Origin: an uncultured Arthrobacter sp.
GTDB taxonomy: Bacteria > Actinomycetota > Actinomycetes > Actinomycetales > Micrococcaceae
Assembly: GCA_937873245.1 (NCBI GenBank)
Contig: CALMVY010000139.1
Span: forward strand, 1-18,855
Length of the DNA stretch: 18,855 nt
Reading direction: 5' to 3'
Under the pieces are notes generated by a model that had not been told where the DNA came from, searched no databases, and saw nothing but the letters and a program-made list of their open reading frames with translations. Positions 6,638 through 13,218 of the stretch are shown here, one piece after another (the first letter of the stretch is position 1; the number at the start of each line of letters is the position of its first letter). Position numbers and translations under genes: made by a program.

Positions 6638-7446
6638 CCGGCAAAGTGCTCAAGGACGGCGCCATCGTCGACCCCGACGCCGGCAAGAAGCCGGCGTCGC
6701 CCGAGGGCAAACCCACCGTCACGGTCCTCGACTACGGTTCCGGCAACGTCCGTTCCGCCGTCCGCGCCCTCGAACGCGCCGGTGCCGAGGTGATCCTCAG
6801 CTCCAAGCCGCAGGACGTGCTCAACGCCGACGGCCTCGTGGTCCCCGGCGTCGGTGCGTTCGAAACGGTGATGCGCGAGCTCAAAGCCGTCGACGGCATC
6901 CGCATGATCGGACGCCGTGTGGCCGGCGGCCGCCCGGTGCTGGCCATCTGCGTGGGCCTCCAGGTGCTGTTCGAGGCCGGCGTCGAGCACGGCACCGAAG
7001 CCGAAGGCATGGGGGAGTGGCCCGGCAAGGTCGAAGTCCTTCCCGCCGATGTCGTACCGCACATGGGCTGGAACACCGTGTCCGTCCCGGAAGGCTCCAA
7101 GCTGTTCGCCGGGGTCGAGGACGAGCGTTTCTACTTTGTGCACTCCTACGGTGTCCAGCAGTGGGACTTTGATGTCATCCAGCCGAGGATGACGGCGCCC
7201 CTGGTCACCTGGTCCGAGCACGGTGCCCCGTTCATCGCGGCCGTGGAAAACGGCCCGCTGTGCGCCACGCAGTTCCACCCCGAGAAGTCCGGCGACGCCG
7301 GGGCGCACCTGCTGCGCAACTGGGTTCAGGGCCTGCGGGACCGTTCCCGGACCGCGGAATCCGCGCCCCCGGACTCAGCGGGTGCAGAAGCCGCGCCGTC
7401 AGGGGCCACCGCGTCCGCCGCCACCCCGGAAGCCGGGACCGCCTAG
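6634..7446 (+). CDS. hisH: Imidazole glycerol phosphate synthase, glutamine amidotransferase subunit
   Basis: HisH hydrolyses glutamine and channels ammonia to HisF, making imidazole glycerol phosphate and AICAR. Seen: the class I amidotransferase core with LDYGSGN at residues 32-38, the nucleophile C106 in AICVGLQ, and the His215/Glu217 pair in QFHPEKSG. The protein is 270 residues, whereas the family is usually about 200-215. The excess is a polar N-terminal extension of about 28 residues and an Ala/Pro/Ser-rich tail (about 236-270). The extension has no internal start that would remove it, apart from a GTG four codons in. The partner hisF is not in this window. The next gene's ATG follows the stop with no gap. 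Confidence 0.95.
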   Translation: MTGKVLKDGAIVDPDAGKKPASPEGKPTVTVLDYGSGNVRSAVRALERAGAEVILSSKPQDVLNADGLVVPGVGAFETVMRELKAVDGIRMIGRRVAGGRPVLAICVGLQVLFEAGVEHGTEAEGMGEWPGKVEVLPADVVPHMGWNTVSVPEGSKLFAGVEDERFYFVHSYGVQQWDFDVIQPRMTAPLVTWSEHGAPFIAAVENGPLCATQFHPEKSGDAGAHLLRNWVQGLRDRSRTAESAPPDSAGAEAAPSGATASAATPEAGTA

Positions 7447-7605
7447 ATGTGGTCCATCGTGCTGATGGGCCTCGCCGGCCTGCTGGTCGGCGGCGCACTG
7501 TCTTTCCGCCAGCAGAAAAGCCCGCGCTGGGTCCAGGCCGTTTTCTACGTCCTGGCCGGCATGGCGTTGCTGGCCGCCTATCTGCTGACGCTGCCCGCGG
7601 CCTGA
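7447..7605 (+). CDS. Small two-helix membrane protein of unknown function
   Basis: A 52-codon ORF begins immediately after the hisH stop (TAGATG) and ends 52 nt before priA. It encodes MWSIVLMGLAGLLVGG, a short basic loop (FRQQKSPRWVQ), and a second hydrophobic segment ending LLTLPAA: two transmembrane helices with a positive, probably cytoplasmic, turn. Its fit between two his genes on the same strand and its clean membrane topology argue that it is real. A weak GGAAG lies inside the end of hisH, so translation probably depends on coupling. I do not recognise a family. Location gives no proof of a role in histidine synthesis. Confidence 0.7.
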   Translation: MWSIVLMGLAGLLVGGALSFRQQKSPRWVQAVFYVLAGMALLAAYLLTLPAA

Positions 7606-7657
7606 CAGCCCGCAGCGCCCCGACCACCTGACGTCCCTGAAGAGCTGAGGATCCACG

Positions 7658-8404
7658 ATGACCACCGAAACCCCGCTGCCCGTGCTCGAGCTGCTGCCCG
7701 CCGTCGACGTCGTGAACGGCCAGGCCGTGCGCCTCGTCCAGGGCGAGGCCGGCAGCGAGACGAGCTACGGCACGCCGCTGGAGGCCGCGCTCAACTGGCA
7801 GCAGCAGGGGGCAGAATGGGTCCACCTCGTCGACCTCGACGCCGCCTTTGGCCGGGGTTCCAATGCTGAACTGCTCCGCGAGGTGGTGGGCCGGCTCGAC
7901 ATCAAGGTGGAGCTCTCCGGCGGCCTGCGCGACGACGAGTCCCTCGAGAGGGCCTTGGATCTGGGCGTTGCCCGCGTGAACCTGGGCACCGCGGCACTGG
8001 AGAACCCGGAGTGGACCGCCCGGGTGATCGAGCGCCACGGCGACAAAATCGCCGTCGGGCTGGACGTCCGCGGCACCACCCTGGCCGGCCGCGGCTGGAC
8101 CAAGGAAGGCGGCGACCTCTGGGACGTCCTCGGACGCCTCGAGGAGGCCGGCTGCGCCCGCTACGTCGTCACCGACGTCACCAAGGACGGCACCCTCCAG
8201 GGGCCCAACGTCGAACTGCTCCGCCAGATGGTGGAAAAGACCGGCAAGCCCGTCGTCGCCTCCGGCGGGATCTCCAGCCTCGAGGACCTCCTGGTGCTGC
8301 GTTCCCTCGTGCCGCTCGGCGTCGAGGGCGCCATCATCGGCAAGGCCCTCTACAACGGCAACTTCACGCTGCCTGAGGCCCTCGACGCCGCCGGCCGCCG
8401 CTAG
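7658..8404 (+). CDS. priA: Bifunctional phosphoribosyl isomerase A (HisA/TrpF)
   Basis: A (beta-alpha)8 isomerase of 248 residues that converts ProFAR to PRFAR in histidine synthesis. In Actinobacteria that lack trpF it also isomerises phosphoribosyl anthranilate for tryptophan. Seen: LLPAVDVVNGQAVRL with the catalytic-type Asp17, the phosphate-binding GGLR and SGGIS loops, and VTDVTKDGTLQGPN with Asp177, the likely second acid/base residue. The segment GRGWTKEGGDLWDVL resembles PriA rather than plain HisA, since the Trp in this loop is linked to dual substrate use. No trpF is in the window, so dual activity is inferred from family. GAGG lies before the ATG. The SseB-family gene starts 11 nt after the stop. 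Confidence 0.94.
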   Translation: MTTETPLPVLELLPAVDVVNGQAVRLVQGEAGSETSYGTPLEAALNWQQQGAEWVHLVDLDAAFGRGSNAELLREVVGRLDIKVELSGGLRDDESLERALDLGVARVNLGTAALENPEWTARVIERHGDKIAVGLDVRGTTLAGRGWTKEGGDLWDVLGRLEEAGCARYVVTDVTKDGTLQGPNVELLRQMVEKTGKPVVASGGISSLEDLLVLRSLVPLGVEGAIIGKALYNGNFTLPEALDAAGRR

Positions 8405-8415
8405 CGGCCCGCAGC

Positions 8416-9315
8416 ATGGAGCACCGGCCGGCGGGCGGCAACGCAGCTGACAGCCCCGCCCCCTCACGCCAGTTGCCCGGACACATCGCGGCGGCCCTGG
8501 CCGGCGCGGGCGGAGCGACCGACTCGGCGGGCCGAACCTGGGCGGGGCGCAGCCTGGCCGGCGAGGACGCCACGATCCACAACTTCGAGGACGACGACGG
8601 CGCGGCCGACGCCGGCTATCTCGCGGCGCTGTCAGCCCTCGCGGCCGGCGACGGCGACGAGGCCGCGGTGGTGGCCACGCTCGCCACGGCACGGGTCTTC
8701 GTGCCGATCCTGGCCACGCTCGCCGAGGAAGGTGAAGGCGCAGGCGGCCTGCACTCCGACAAACAGGCAGATATGGCCCTCGTGACACTCAAGGCCCCGG
8801 ACGGCCGGACCGCGATGCCCGTGTTCACCTCCGCCGCTTCCCTCAAGGCCTGGCACCCCGAGGCCCGGCCGGTGGCCGTCTACGCTGCCCGCGCCGCGCT
8901 CTCCGCGGTGGCCGAGGGTGCGGAACTGCTCGTGCTGGACCCGGGGTCCACTGTCACGTTTGTGGTGCGCCGGCCCGCGGTATGGGCCCTTGCACAGCAG
9001 CGGGACTGGACGCCGTCGTACGCGGATCCGGAGCTCGCCCGGAGCCTCGGTGAGAGCGTGGTTGGCTTTCCCTCGGTCCGCCGTGTTGAAATTCATCCGG
9101 GCGGTGGAGTTGCCACGGCGGCGGCCGATGGACGGCAGCTTCCTGGCGGGGGCTCCGGACCGGAGCTCCGCGTGGTGCTCTACCTCGAAGACGGACTCGA
9201 CGCCGCCGGGGTCCAGTCCATCGTGTCCGGCCTCAACAGCGCCTGGGCACGGAATGAAATATTTGCTGAGCGGGTTGACTCGATCGAGGTCAAATTGCAG
9301 CGCGCAGCCCAGTAG
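8416..9315 (+). CDS. SseB family protein
   Basis: A 299-residue soluble protein. The middle part (about 65-200), with VFVPILATL, DMALVTLKAPDGRTAMPVFTS, LKAWHPEARPVAVYAARAAL and ELLVLDPG, has the look of the SseB N-terminal domain. That domain is widespread in Actinobacteria and its function there is not established. The C-terminal half (about 215-299) has alternating hydrophobic strands and could be a second alpha/beta domain. There is no signal peptide or membrane segment. It follows priA by 11 nt and is probably cotranscribed; no strong ribosome site was seen. It occupies the place where many actinobacterial his operons continue with impA or hisF, but nothing in the sequence ties it to histidine. 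Confidence 0.8.
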   Translation: MEHRPAGGNAADSPAPSRQLPGHIAAALAGAGGATDSAGRTWAGRSLAGEDATIHNFEDDDGAADAGYLAALSALAAGDGDEAAVVATLATARVFVPILATLAEEGEGAGGLHSDKQADMALVTLKAPDGRTAMPVFTSAASLKAWHPEARPVAVYAARAALSAVAEGAELLVLDPGSTVTFVVRRPAVWALAQQRDWTPSYADPELARSLGESVVGFPSVRRVEIHPGGGVATAAADGRQLPGGGSGPELRVVLYLEDGLDAAGVQSIVSGLNSAWARNEIFAERVDSIEVKLQRAAQ

Positions 9316-9376
9316 CTGAAGGCCGGCCGGGGACATCCTGGGTGCTGCCGGGGGCAGTACCAGAAGGATGTAGTTC

Positions 9377-10723
9377 GTGAACTTCGCGCTTTACCGGGAA
9401 CTGCTGGCCGTCCGGCCCATCAGGCGGCTCCTGCTGGTCGGGATGGTTGCCCGCATACCGCACTCCGCGGCCGGGGTCCTGCTGACCCTCCACATCGTCC
9501 TGGCTCTCGGCCAGGGCTACGCCGCCGCCGGCGCAGCGGCCGCCGTGATGACCATCGGCATCGCCGTCGGCGCACCGTGGCGCGGCCGGCGCGTCGACAC
9601 CGTGGGCTTGCGGAGGGCGCTGATCCCGTCGGTCATCGCCGAAGCCGTCATCTGGTCCGTTGTACCGCACGTGTCCTATGAGGTCCTGCTGCCGCTGGTG
9701 TTCGTGGGCGGCCTGCTGACGCTGCCGATCTTCAGCGTTGTGCGCCAGTCCCTCGGCGTCCTTGCCACGGGGGAGCAGCGGCGCACCGCGTTCACCCTCG
9801 ACGCCATCTCCACCGAACTGGTCTTTATGATCGGACCCGCGGCCGGCGCCCTCGTCGCCACCGCCGGATTCTCCGTCCTGGGGCTGACCATCGTCGGCAT
9901 CGCCACCTCCGCGTCCGGGCTCTTTCTGATGTGGTTCAACCCGCCGACCCGCAGCGCCGAGCCTGTCCCTGGGGCCGATCCAGTGTCCGATGCCGAATCC
10001 GACGCGGCGTTCGAGGCAGGCCAGCAGGCGGGCGCCGAAGTGGCCGTCGTCGCCGCCGCCCCGGCCCACCTGCAGGAAGCCGCCGCGGAGTTCGCCCCGC
10101 TGGCCGCTGCCGGGGAGCGGCGCCAGGAACGCGCCGGTCTGCGGTACAAGGTCGCCCGCAACTTTGCCTGGTTCACCGCGGCCGTGGCAGCCGTCTTCGC
10201 CGTCGCCGCCGGGGCCGGCATGGTCCTCAGCGGCACCGACGTGGGAATCGTTGCCGCGCTCGAAACCGGCGGCAACCAGGCCGAGATCGGGCTGGTGTTC
10301 CTCTTCTGGTGTGCGGCCTCGGTGGTGGGCGGCCTCATCTACGGCGCCATGCACCGGCCCATCTCACCTGTCCTGCTGCTGCTGGGGATGTCCGCGCTGA
10401 CCATTCCGATGGCGTTCGCGCAGGATACGTGGACCCTGTGCCTGCTCTCGCTCCTGCCGGGCCTGCTGTGTGCCCCCGTGCTGTCGGCCGCCTCGGAGAA
10501 AGTCGCCGAACTCGTCGACGAGCGGCGCCGCGGCGAGGCGATGGGCTGGTACGGCTCGGCCCTCACCGGGGGCGTGGCCCTCGGGGCGCCGCTCGCCGGA
10601 GTATTTATCGACGGCGTCGGCCCCTCTGCCGGATTTGTGGCCGTGGGGCTGGGCGGCGTCATGCTGTGCCTCGTGGGGCTTGTGCTGCAGCACCGCCGCA
10701 GGCTGCGCCTGGCCGCCGCCTGA
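9377..10723 (+). CDS. MFS transporter
   Basis: A 448-residue polytopic membrane protein with about 12 hydrophobic segments in two blocks, as in the major facilitator superfamily. The loop after the second helix has GAPWRGRRVDTVGLRRAL, close to MFS motif A. Between the halves (about 190-258) is a long Ala/Glu/Asp-rich cytoplasmic loop. The ERRRGEAMGWYGSALTGG segment in the C-half is typical of drug-efflux-like permeases. The GTG start has AGAAGGA (9362-9368) 8 nt upstream. It lies 61 nt after the SseB-family gene and may be cotranscribed with it. A strong hairpin follows at 10805-10843. The substrate cannot be told from sequence. Confidence 0.87.
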   Translation: MNFALYRELLAVRPIRRLLLVGMVARIPHSAAGVLLTLHIVLALGQGYAAAGAAAAVMTIGIAVGAPWRGRRVDTVGLRRALIPSVIAEAVIWSVVPHVSYEVLLPLVFVGGLLTLPIFSVVRQSLGVLATGEQRRTAFTLDAISTELVFMIGPAAGALVATAGFSVLGLTIVGIATSASGLFLMWFNPPTRSAEPVPGADPVSDAESDAAFEAGQQAGAEVAVVAAAPAHLQEAAAEFAPLAAAGERRQERAGLRYKVARNFAWFTAAVAAVFAVAAGAGMVLSGTDVGIVAALETGGNQAEIGLVFLFWCAASVVGGLIYGAMHRPISPVLLLLGMSALTIPMAFAQDTWTLCLLSLLPGLLCAPVLSAASEKVAELVDERRRGEAMGWYGSALTGGVALGAPLAGVFIDGVGPSAGFVAVGLGGVMLCLVGLVLQHRRRLRLAAA

Positions 10724-10804
10724 GGTGACCGGCGACCGGCAACATCACCCGGACTCCGACCAGCGCCGCGATGGAGTACCCCACTGCAAGGGGCGTTAAC
10801 GACG

Positions 10805-10843
10805 ACGGCGGCGGCCGGACCGAAGTGGTCCGTCCGCCGCCGT
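10805..10843. terminator. Long hairpin between convergent MFS and DUF1844 genes
   Basis: A 17-bp stem (10805-10821 with 10827-10843, one mismatch) closes a 5-nt loop. It lies 81 nt after the MFS stop and 31 nt beyond the end of the minus-strand DUF1844 gene. No T-run follows on either strand. The stem is strong and symmetric, so it probably serves both genes. Confidence 0.6.
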
Positions 10844-10874
10844 GTCGCAGCTGGCGCGCCGTAGCTGGTTGGGG

Positions 10875-11261
10875 CTAGTTGACCGGGCCGGTGTACTTCT
10901 CGCCCGGGCCCTTGCCCGGGGCGTCCGGAATGATGGACTCCTCGCGGAAAGCCAGCTGCAGGGACCGCAGTCCGTCGCGCAACGGTCCGGCGTGCTGGGA
11001 GCCGATCTCCGGGGCCGCGGCGGTGACCAGGCCGGCGAGGGCCGTGATCAGCTTGCGGGCCTCGTCCAGGTCCTTGAGCTCTTCGGCATTTTCCTCGGCG
11101 GCGAGGCCGAGCTTCACGGCGGCGGCACTCATGAGGTGCACTGCGGCGGTGGTGATGACCTCGATCGCGGGCACCTCGGAGATGTCCCGGATCTGCTGTG
11201 AGACGTCGCCGTCGGCGCCGGCGGGCTCGTAAACGTGTGAATTACTATCTGCTGTGCTCAT
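10875..11261 (-). CDS. DUF1844 domain-containing protein
   Basis: A 128-residue soluble protein starting MSTADSNSHVYEP. The core is IRDISEVPAIEVITTAAVHLMSAAAVKLGL, followed by AEELKDLDEARKLITALAGLV. This helical pattern is typical of DUF1844 proteins found next to infC in Actinobacteria; the function is unknown. The frame is open to a GTG at 11321, but ATG 11261 is chosen because conserved-looking sequence starts there. Its ribosome site is weak either way. The tail is short and Gly/Pro-rich (PDAPGKGPGEKYTGPVN). It is divergent from infC, with its own hairpin downstream. Confidence 0.82.
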   Translation of the reverse strand: MSTADSNSHVYEPAGADGDVSQQIRDISEVPAIEVITTAAVHLMSAAAVKLGLAAEENAEELKDLDEARKLITALAGLVTAAAPEIGSQHAGPLRDGLRSLQLAFREESIIPDAPGKGPGEKYTGPVN

Positions 11262-11402
11262 GCTGGTAAGCTTGTCACAGACCGACTGATTGTCGTTATT
11301 TCGTTCCGGATTCAGTATCACTTTTCCGGAGTGGGTAGCAGCCAGAACCCGTCAGCAGCCAACATGCCCGTCATGCAGGTGCGCCGGACGGGATTCTTTC
11401 TG

Positions 11403-11408
11403 TAGAAT
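11403..11408 (+). promoter_or_regulatory. Putative -10 element of the infC operon promoter
   Basis: TAGAAT is a good -10 hexamer and would place the transcript start near 11415, about 240 nt before infC. No convincing -35 was found 16-19 bp upstream. The 11262-11655 stretch carries no gene; it holds this promoter, the upstream region of the DUF1844 gene, and the structured infC leader. Confidence 0.45.
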
Positions 11409-11414
11409 CGACTT

Positions 11415-11655
11415 TCAGTTTGCAAGCGGAGTTCTCTCCCACCCGCGTCAGCCGCTCTCCTTCGGGAAGCTTCGCAAGAAGCAAGGTTGCCGGGTACCTG
11501 GTCGGGCATTCTTCCCGGGCGCCAGCCCTGGCAGGATGCATGCCGCCTCACACGAGGCAGGCAGTTCCGATCTTCGAGGCCTTCGATTGCTCCGGCAATT
11601 GGGGGCCTTCTCTTTTTGCCGGTGGAATACCCCTCACGAACACAGGAGCTTTAAC
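11415..11655 (+). promoter_or_regulatory. Structured infC mRNA leader (candidate attenuation region)
   Basis: The leader contains successive hairpins. GCTTC-GCAA-GAAGC (11469-11482) is closed by a GNRA loop. A stem at 11541-11562 is built on GCCTC-ACAC-GAGGC with a flanking TGCC/GGCA. The terminator is at 11577-11617. TTGCCGG at 11487-11493 can pair with CCGGCAA at 11592-11598, which lies in the loop and right arm of the terminator, so an antiterminator form is possible. In Bacillus the infC-rpmI-rplT leader is controlled by bL20 through attenuation. An equivalent role here is inferred from position and structure, not from matched sequence. Confidence 0.5.
11577..11617 (+). terminator. Intrinsic terminator (attenuator) upstream of infC
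   Basis: A 14-bp stem (11577-11590 with 11595-11608, three G-U pairs) closes a UCCG loop on a C-G pair, the stable UNCG tetraloop class. It is followed at once by TCTCTTTTT (11609-11617). This is a textbook intrinsic terminator, and it lies 38 nt before the infC start codon inside the same transcription unit. It is therefore best read as a regulated attenuator rather than the end of an upstream gene, because the upstream gene points away. Confidence 0.75.
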
Positions 11656-12789
11656 ATTAGCGAGCCAAGAATCAATGAGCGTATCCGCGTCCCCGAGGTG
11701 CGGCTGGTCGGCCCTGCAGGCGAGCAAGTAGGCGTTGTCCGTATTGAGGATGCCCTGCGTTTGGCTGCCGAGTCCGATCTTGATCTCGTTGAAGTTGCAC
11801 CGCAGGCCAAGCCTCCGGTGTGCAAGCTGATGGACTTCGGCAAGTACAAGTACGAAGCCGCGGTCAAGGCACGCGAAGCCCGGAAGAACCAGACCAACAC
11901 GGTCCTGAAGGAAATCCGCTTCCGCCTGAAGATCGACACCCACGACTACGAGACGAAGCGCGGCCACGCGCTCCGCTTCCTCGGTGCCGGTGACAAGGTC
12001 AAGGCCATGATCCAGTTCCGCGGCCGTGAGCAGCAGCGTCCCGAGATGGGCATCCGCTTGCTCCAGCGCTTCGCCGACGACGTCGCCGAAGTCGGCGTCG
12101 TGGAGTCCAGCCCGCGCATCGATGGCCGCAACATGGTCATGGTGGTCGGTCCCCTGAAGAACAAGGCCGAAGCCAAGGCAGAGGCCCGCCGCGCATCGCA
12201 GCGTGCGGAAGCCAAGGCCGAGAACGAAGCCAAGGCTTCGGGTGGAGGCCGCGTCGATACCTCCGGCCCCGAGGCGCCCCTGACGCAGTCGCTCGCCGAT
12301 CTGCTGCCGGAGGGCTACCAGGTCCGGACTGAAGCACCCAAGGCTGAGGCAACCGCAACGGAGGCTCCGGCAACGGAAGCTCCCGCCACGGAAGCCGCCG
12401 TCGAGGCCCCGGCCGAAAAGGTTGAGGCCAGCAGGGCTGACGCCAAGGAGGCCCCGGCCGCCGAGGCCAAGGCCGAGGAAGCCCCCGCCCAGGAGGCTCC
12501 CGTCCAGGCAGCGCCCAAGCAGGAGGCTCCCAAGGCCGCTCCGAAGCGTGAAGCCCCGAAGGCCGCCGCCAAGCCGGCAGCAGCCAAGGCCGCGCCCGCG
12601 GCGCCCAAGGCCGCCGCCAAGGCTCCGGAAACCGCCAAGGCTCCCGAGGCTGAAAAGGCCGCTCCGGCGGCAGCGCCGAAGCCGGTTGCTGCTCCGAAGC
12701 CGGTCCCGCGCCCCGCGGCGCCGAAGCCTGCTGCACGGCCGGCTGCCCCCAAGGCCGCCGCCAAGCCGGGCACCAAGAAGACCAACTAG
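11656..12789 (+). CDS. infC: Translation initiation factor IF-3 with long C-terminal tail (ATT start)
   Basis: IF3 binds the 30S subunit, keeps it apart from 50S and checks start codons. The core is complete: the N-domain opens SEPRINERIRVPEVRLVGP and includes PPVCKLMDFGKYKYE, and the C-domain runs to about residue 168 (IDGRNMVMVVGPLK). No ATG, GTG or TTG sits at the conserved N-terminus. An ATT at 11656 does, with GGAG (11645-11648) 7 nt upstream. ATT/AUU is the known infC start in E. coli, where IF3 represses its own non-canonical codon. The product is 377 residues, about twice the usual 180. Residues 169-377 are Ala/Pro/Lys/Glu-rich: mixed charge first, acidic about 229-286, then basic PK/AK repeats 287-377. 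First gene of infC-rpmI-rplT, behind a structured leader. Confidence 0.93.
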   Translation: MSEPRINERIRVPEVRLVGPAGEQVGVVRIEDALRLAAESDLDLVEVAPQAKPPVCKLMDFGKYKYEAAVKAREARKNQTNTVLKEIRFRLKIDTHDYETKRGHALRFLGAGDKVKAMIQFRGREQQRPEMGIRLLQRFADDVAEVGVVESSPRIDGRNMVMVVGPLKNKAEAKAEARRASQRAEAKAENEAKASGGGRVDTSGPEAPLTQSLADLLPEGYQVRTEAPKAEATATEAPATEAPATEAAVEAPAEKVEASRADAKEAPAAEAKAEEAPAQEAPVQAAPKQEAPKAAPKREAPKAAAKPAAAKAAPAAPKAAAKAPETAKAPEAEKAAPAAAPKPVAAPKPVPRPAAPKPAARPAAPKAAAKPGTKKTN

Positions 12790-12795
12790 TTCAGG

Positions 12796-12821
12796 GCTGC
12801 CGGACAGCAATGTCCGGCAGC
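12796..12821 (+). promoter_or_regulatory. Perfect hairpin between infC and rpmI
   Basis: GCTGCCGGACA pairs with TGTCCGGCAGC over 11 bp around a GCAA tetraloop, 6 nt after the infC stop. No T-run follows, so it is not a standard terminator. It may stabilise or process the mRNA, or act as a protein-binding site. A second small hairpin, GCAGAC-CTT-GTCTGC (12866-12880), lies 8 nt before the rpmI ribosome site. Confidence 0.5.
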
Positions 12822-12904
12822 AAGCAACCAGCACGCCGCCCGCAGGGGCGGCTGCACGAAAGACTGCAGACCTTGTCTGCGGATACGTAAGGAGATCGGT
12901 TCCC

Positions 12905-13099
12905 ATGCCGAAGATGAAGACCCACAGTGGTGCTAAGAAGCGCTTCAAGCTGACCGGCAGCGGCAAGCTGCGCCGCCAGCAGGCCAACCGCCGCCACTAC
13001 CTCGAGCACAAGTCCTCCAGGCTGACCCGCCGCCTCGCCGGCGACAAGATCGTCTTCAAGGGCGACGCCAAGGTCATCCGGAAGATGCTCGGCATCTAA
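12905..13099 (+). CDS. rpmI: 50S ribosomal protein bL35
   Basis: A 64-residue, strongly basic protein of normal length for bL35. Seen: PKMKTHSGAKKRFKLTGSGK at the N-terminus, an RRQQANRRHYLEHKSS stretch, and the conserved C-terminus ending RKMLGI. The ATG at 12905 has AAGGAGA (12889-12895) 9 nt upstream. The frame is open far upstream through infC, but only this start gives a normal bL35. It lies between infC and rplT, the near-universal bacterial order, and is expected to be cotranscribed with them. Confidence 0.97.
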   Translation: MPKMKTHSGAKKRFKLTGSGKLRRQQANRRHYLEHKSSRLTRRLAGDKIVFKGDAKVIRKMLGI

Positions 13100-13113
13100 G
13101 TTCCAAGTTCTCT

Positions 13114-13138
13114 GACTGTTTGCCACCTGGCAGCAGTC
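13114..13138 (+). promoter_or_regulatory. Hairpin between rpmI and rplT
   Basis: GACTG-TT-TGCCA-CC-TGGCA-G-CAGTC forms two 5-bp helices joined by a small internal loop, 14 nt after the rpmI stop and 66 nt before the rplT ribosome site. No T-run follows. It may tune rplT translation or mRNA decay; the role is unproven. Confidence 0.4.
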
Positions 13139-13218
13139 AACTACCAAAAAGGCTTCTCAGGCCAGCCGGTTGATCCGGCAGTAGACGCTTGGGATCAGAT
13201 TTTCGAAGGAGTACGCAC

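Noticed and set aside
8397..8408. 12-bp palindrome GCCGCTAGCGGC across the priA stop codon
   Set aside because: It consists of common Ala/Arg codons plus the stop in GC-rich DNA, is too short for a convincing terminator, has no T-run, and the next gene starts right after it.
7232..8788. Long minus-strand open frame opposite hisH, priA and the SseB-family gene
   Set aside because: It is an Arg/Pro/Ala-rich antisense shadow without domain features; the plus strand carries recognised enzymes.
11290..11655. A 122-residue N-terminal extension of IF3 in the open frame from 11290
   Set aside because: It covers the promoter, the hairpins and the intrinsic terminator of the leader, has no protein-like conservation by eye, and ATT 11656 with a good ribosome site gives the normal IF3 start.
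12422..12904. A long Arg/Pro-rich plus-strand frame leading into rpmI
   Set aside because: It is the off-frame reading of the repetitive infC tail. bL35 itself starts at ATG 12905 with its own ribosome site.
11548..12987. Long minus-strand open frame (479 codons) opposite infC
   Set aside because: It is a Gly/Leu/Arg-rich shadow produced by GC-rich codons of infC, has no recognisable domain, and runs across the leader and rpmI start.
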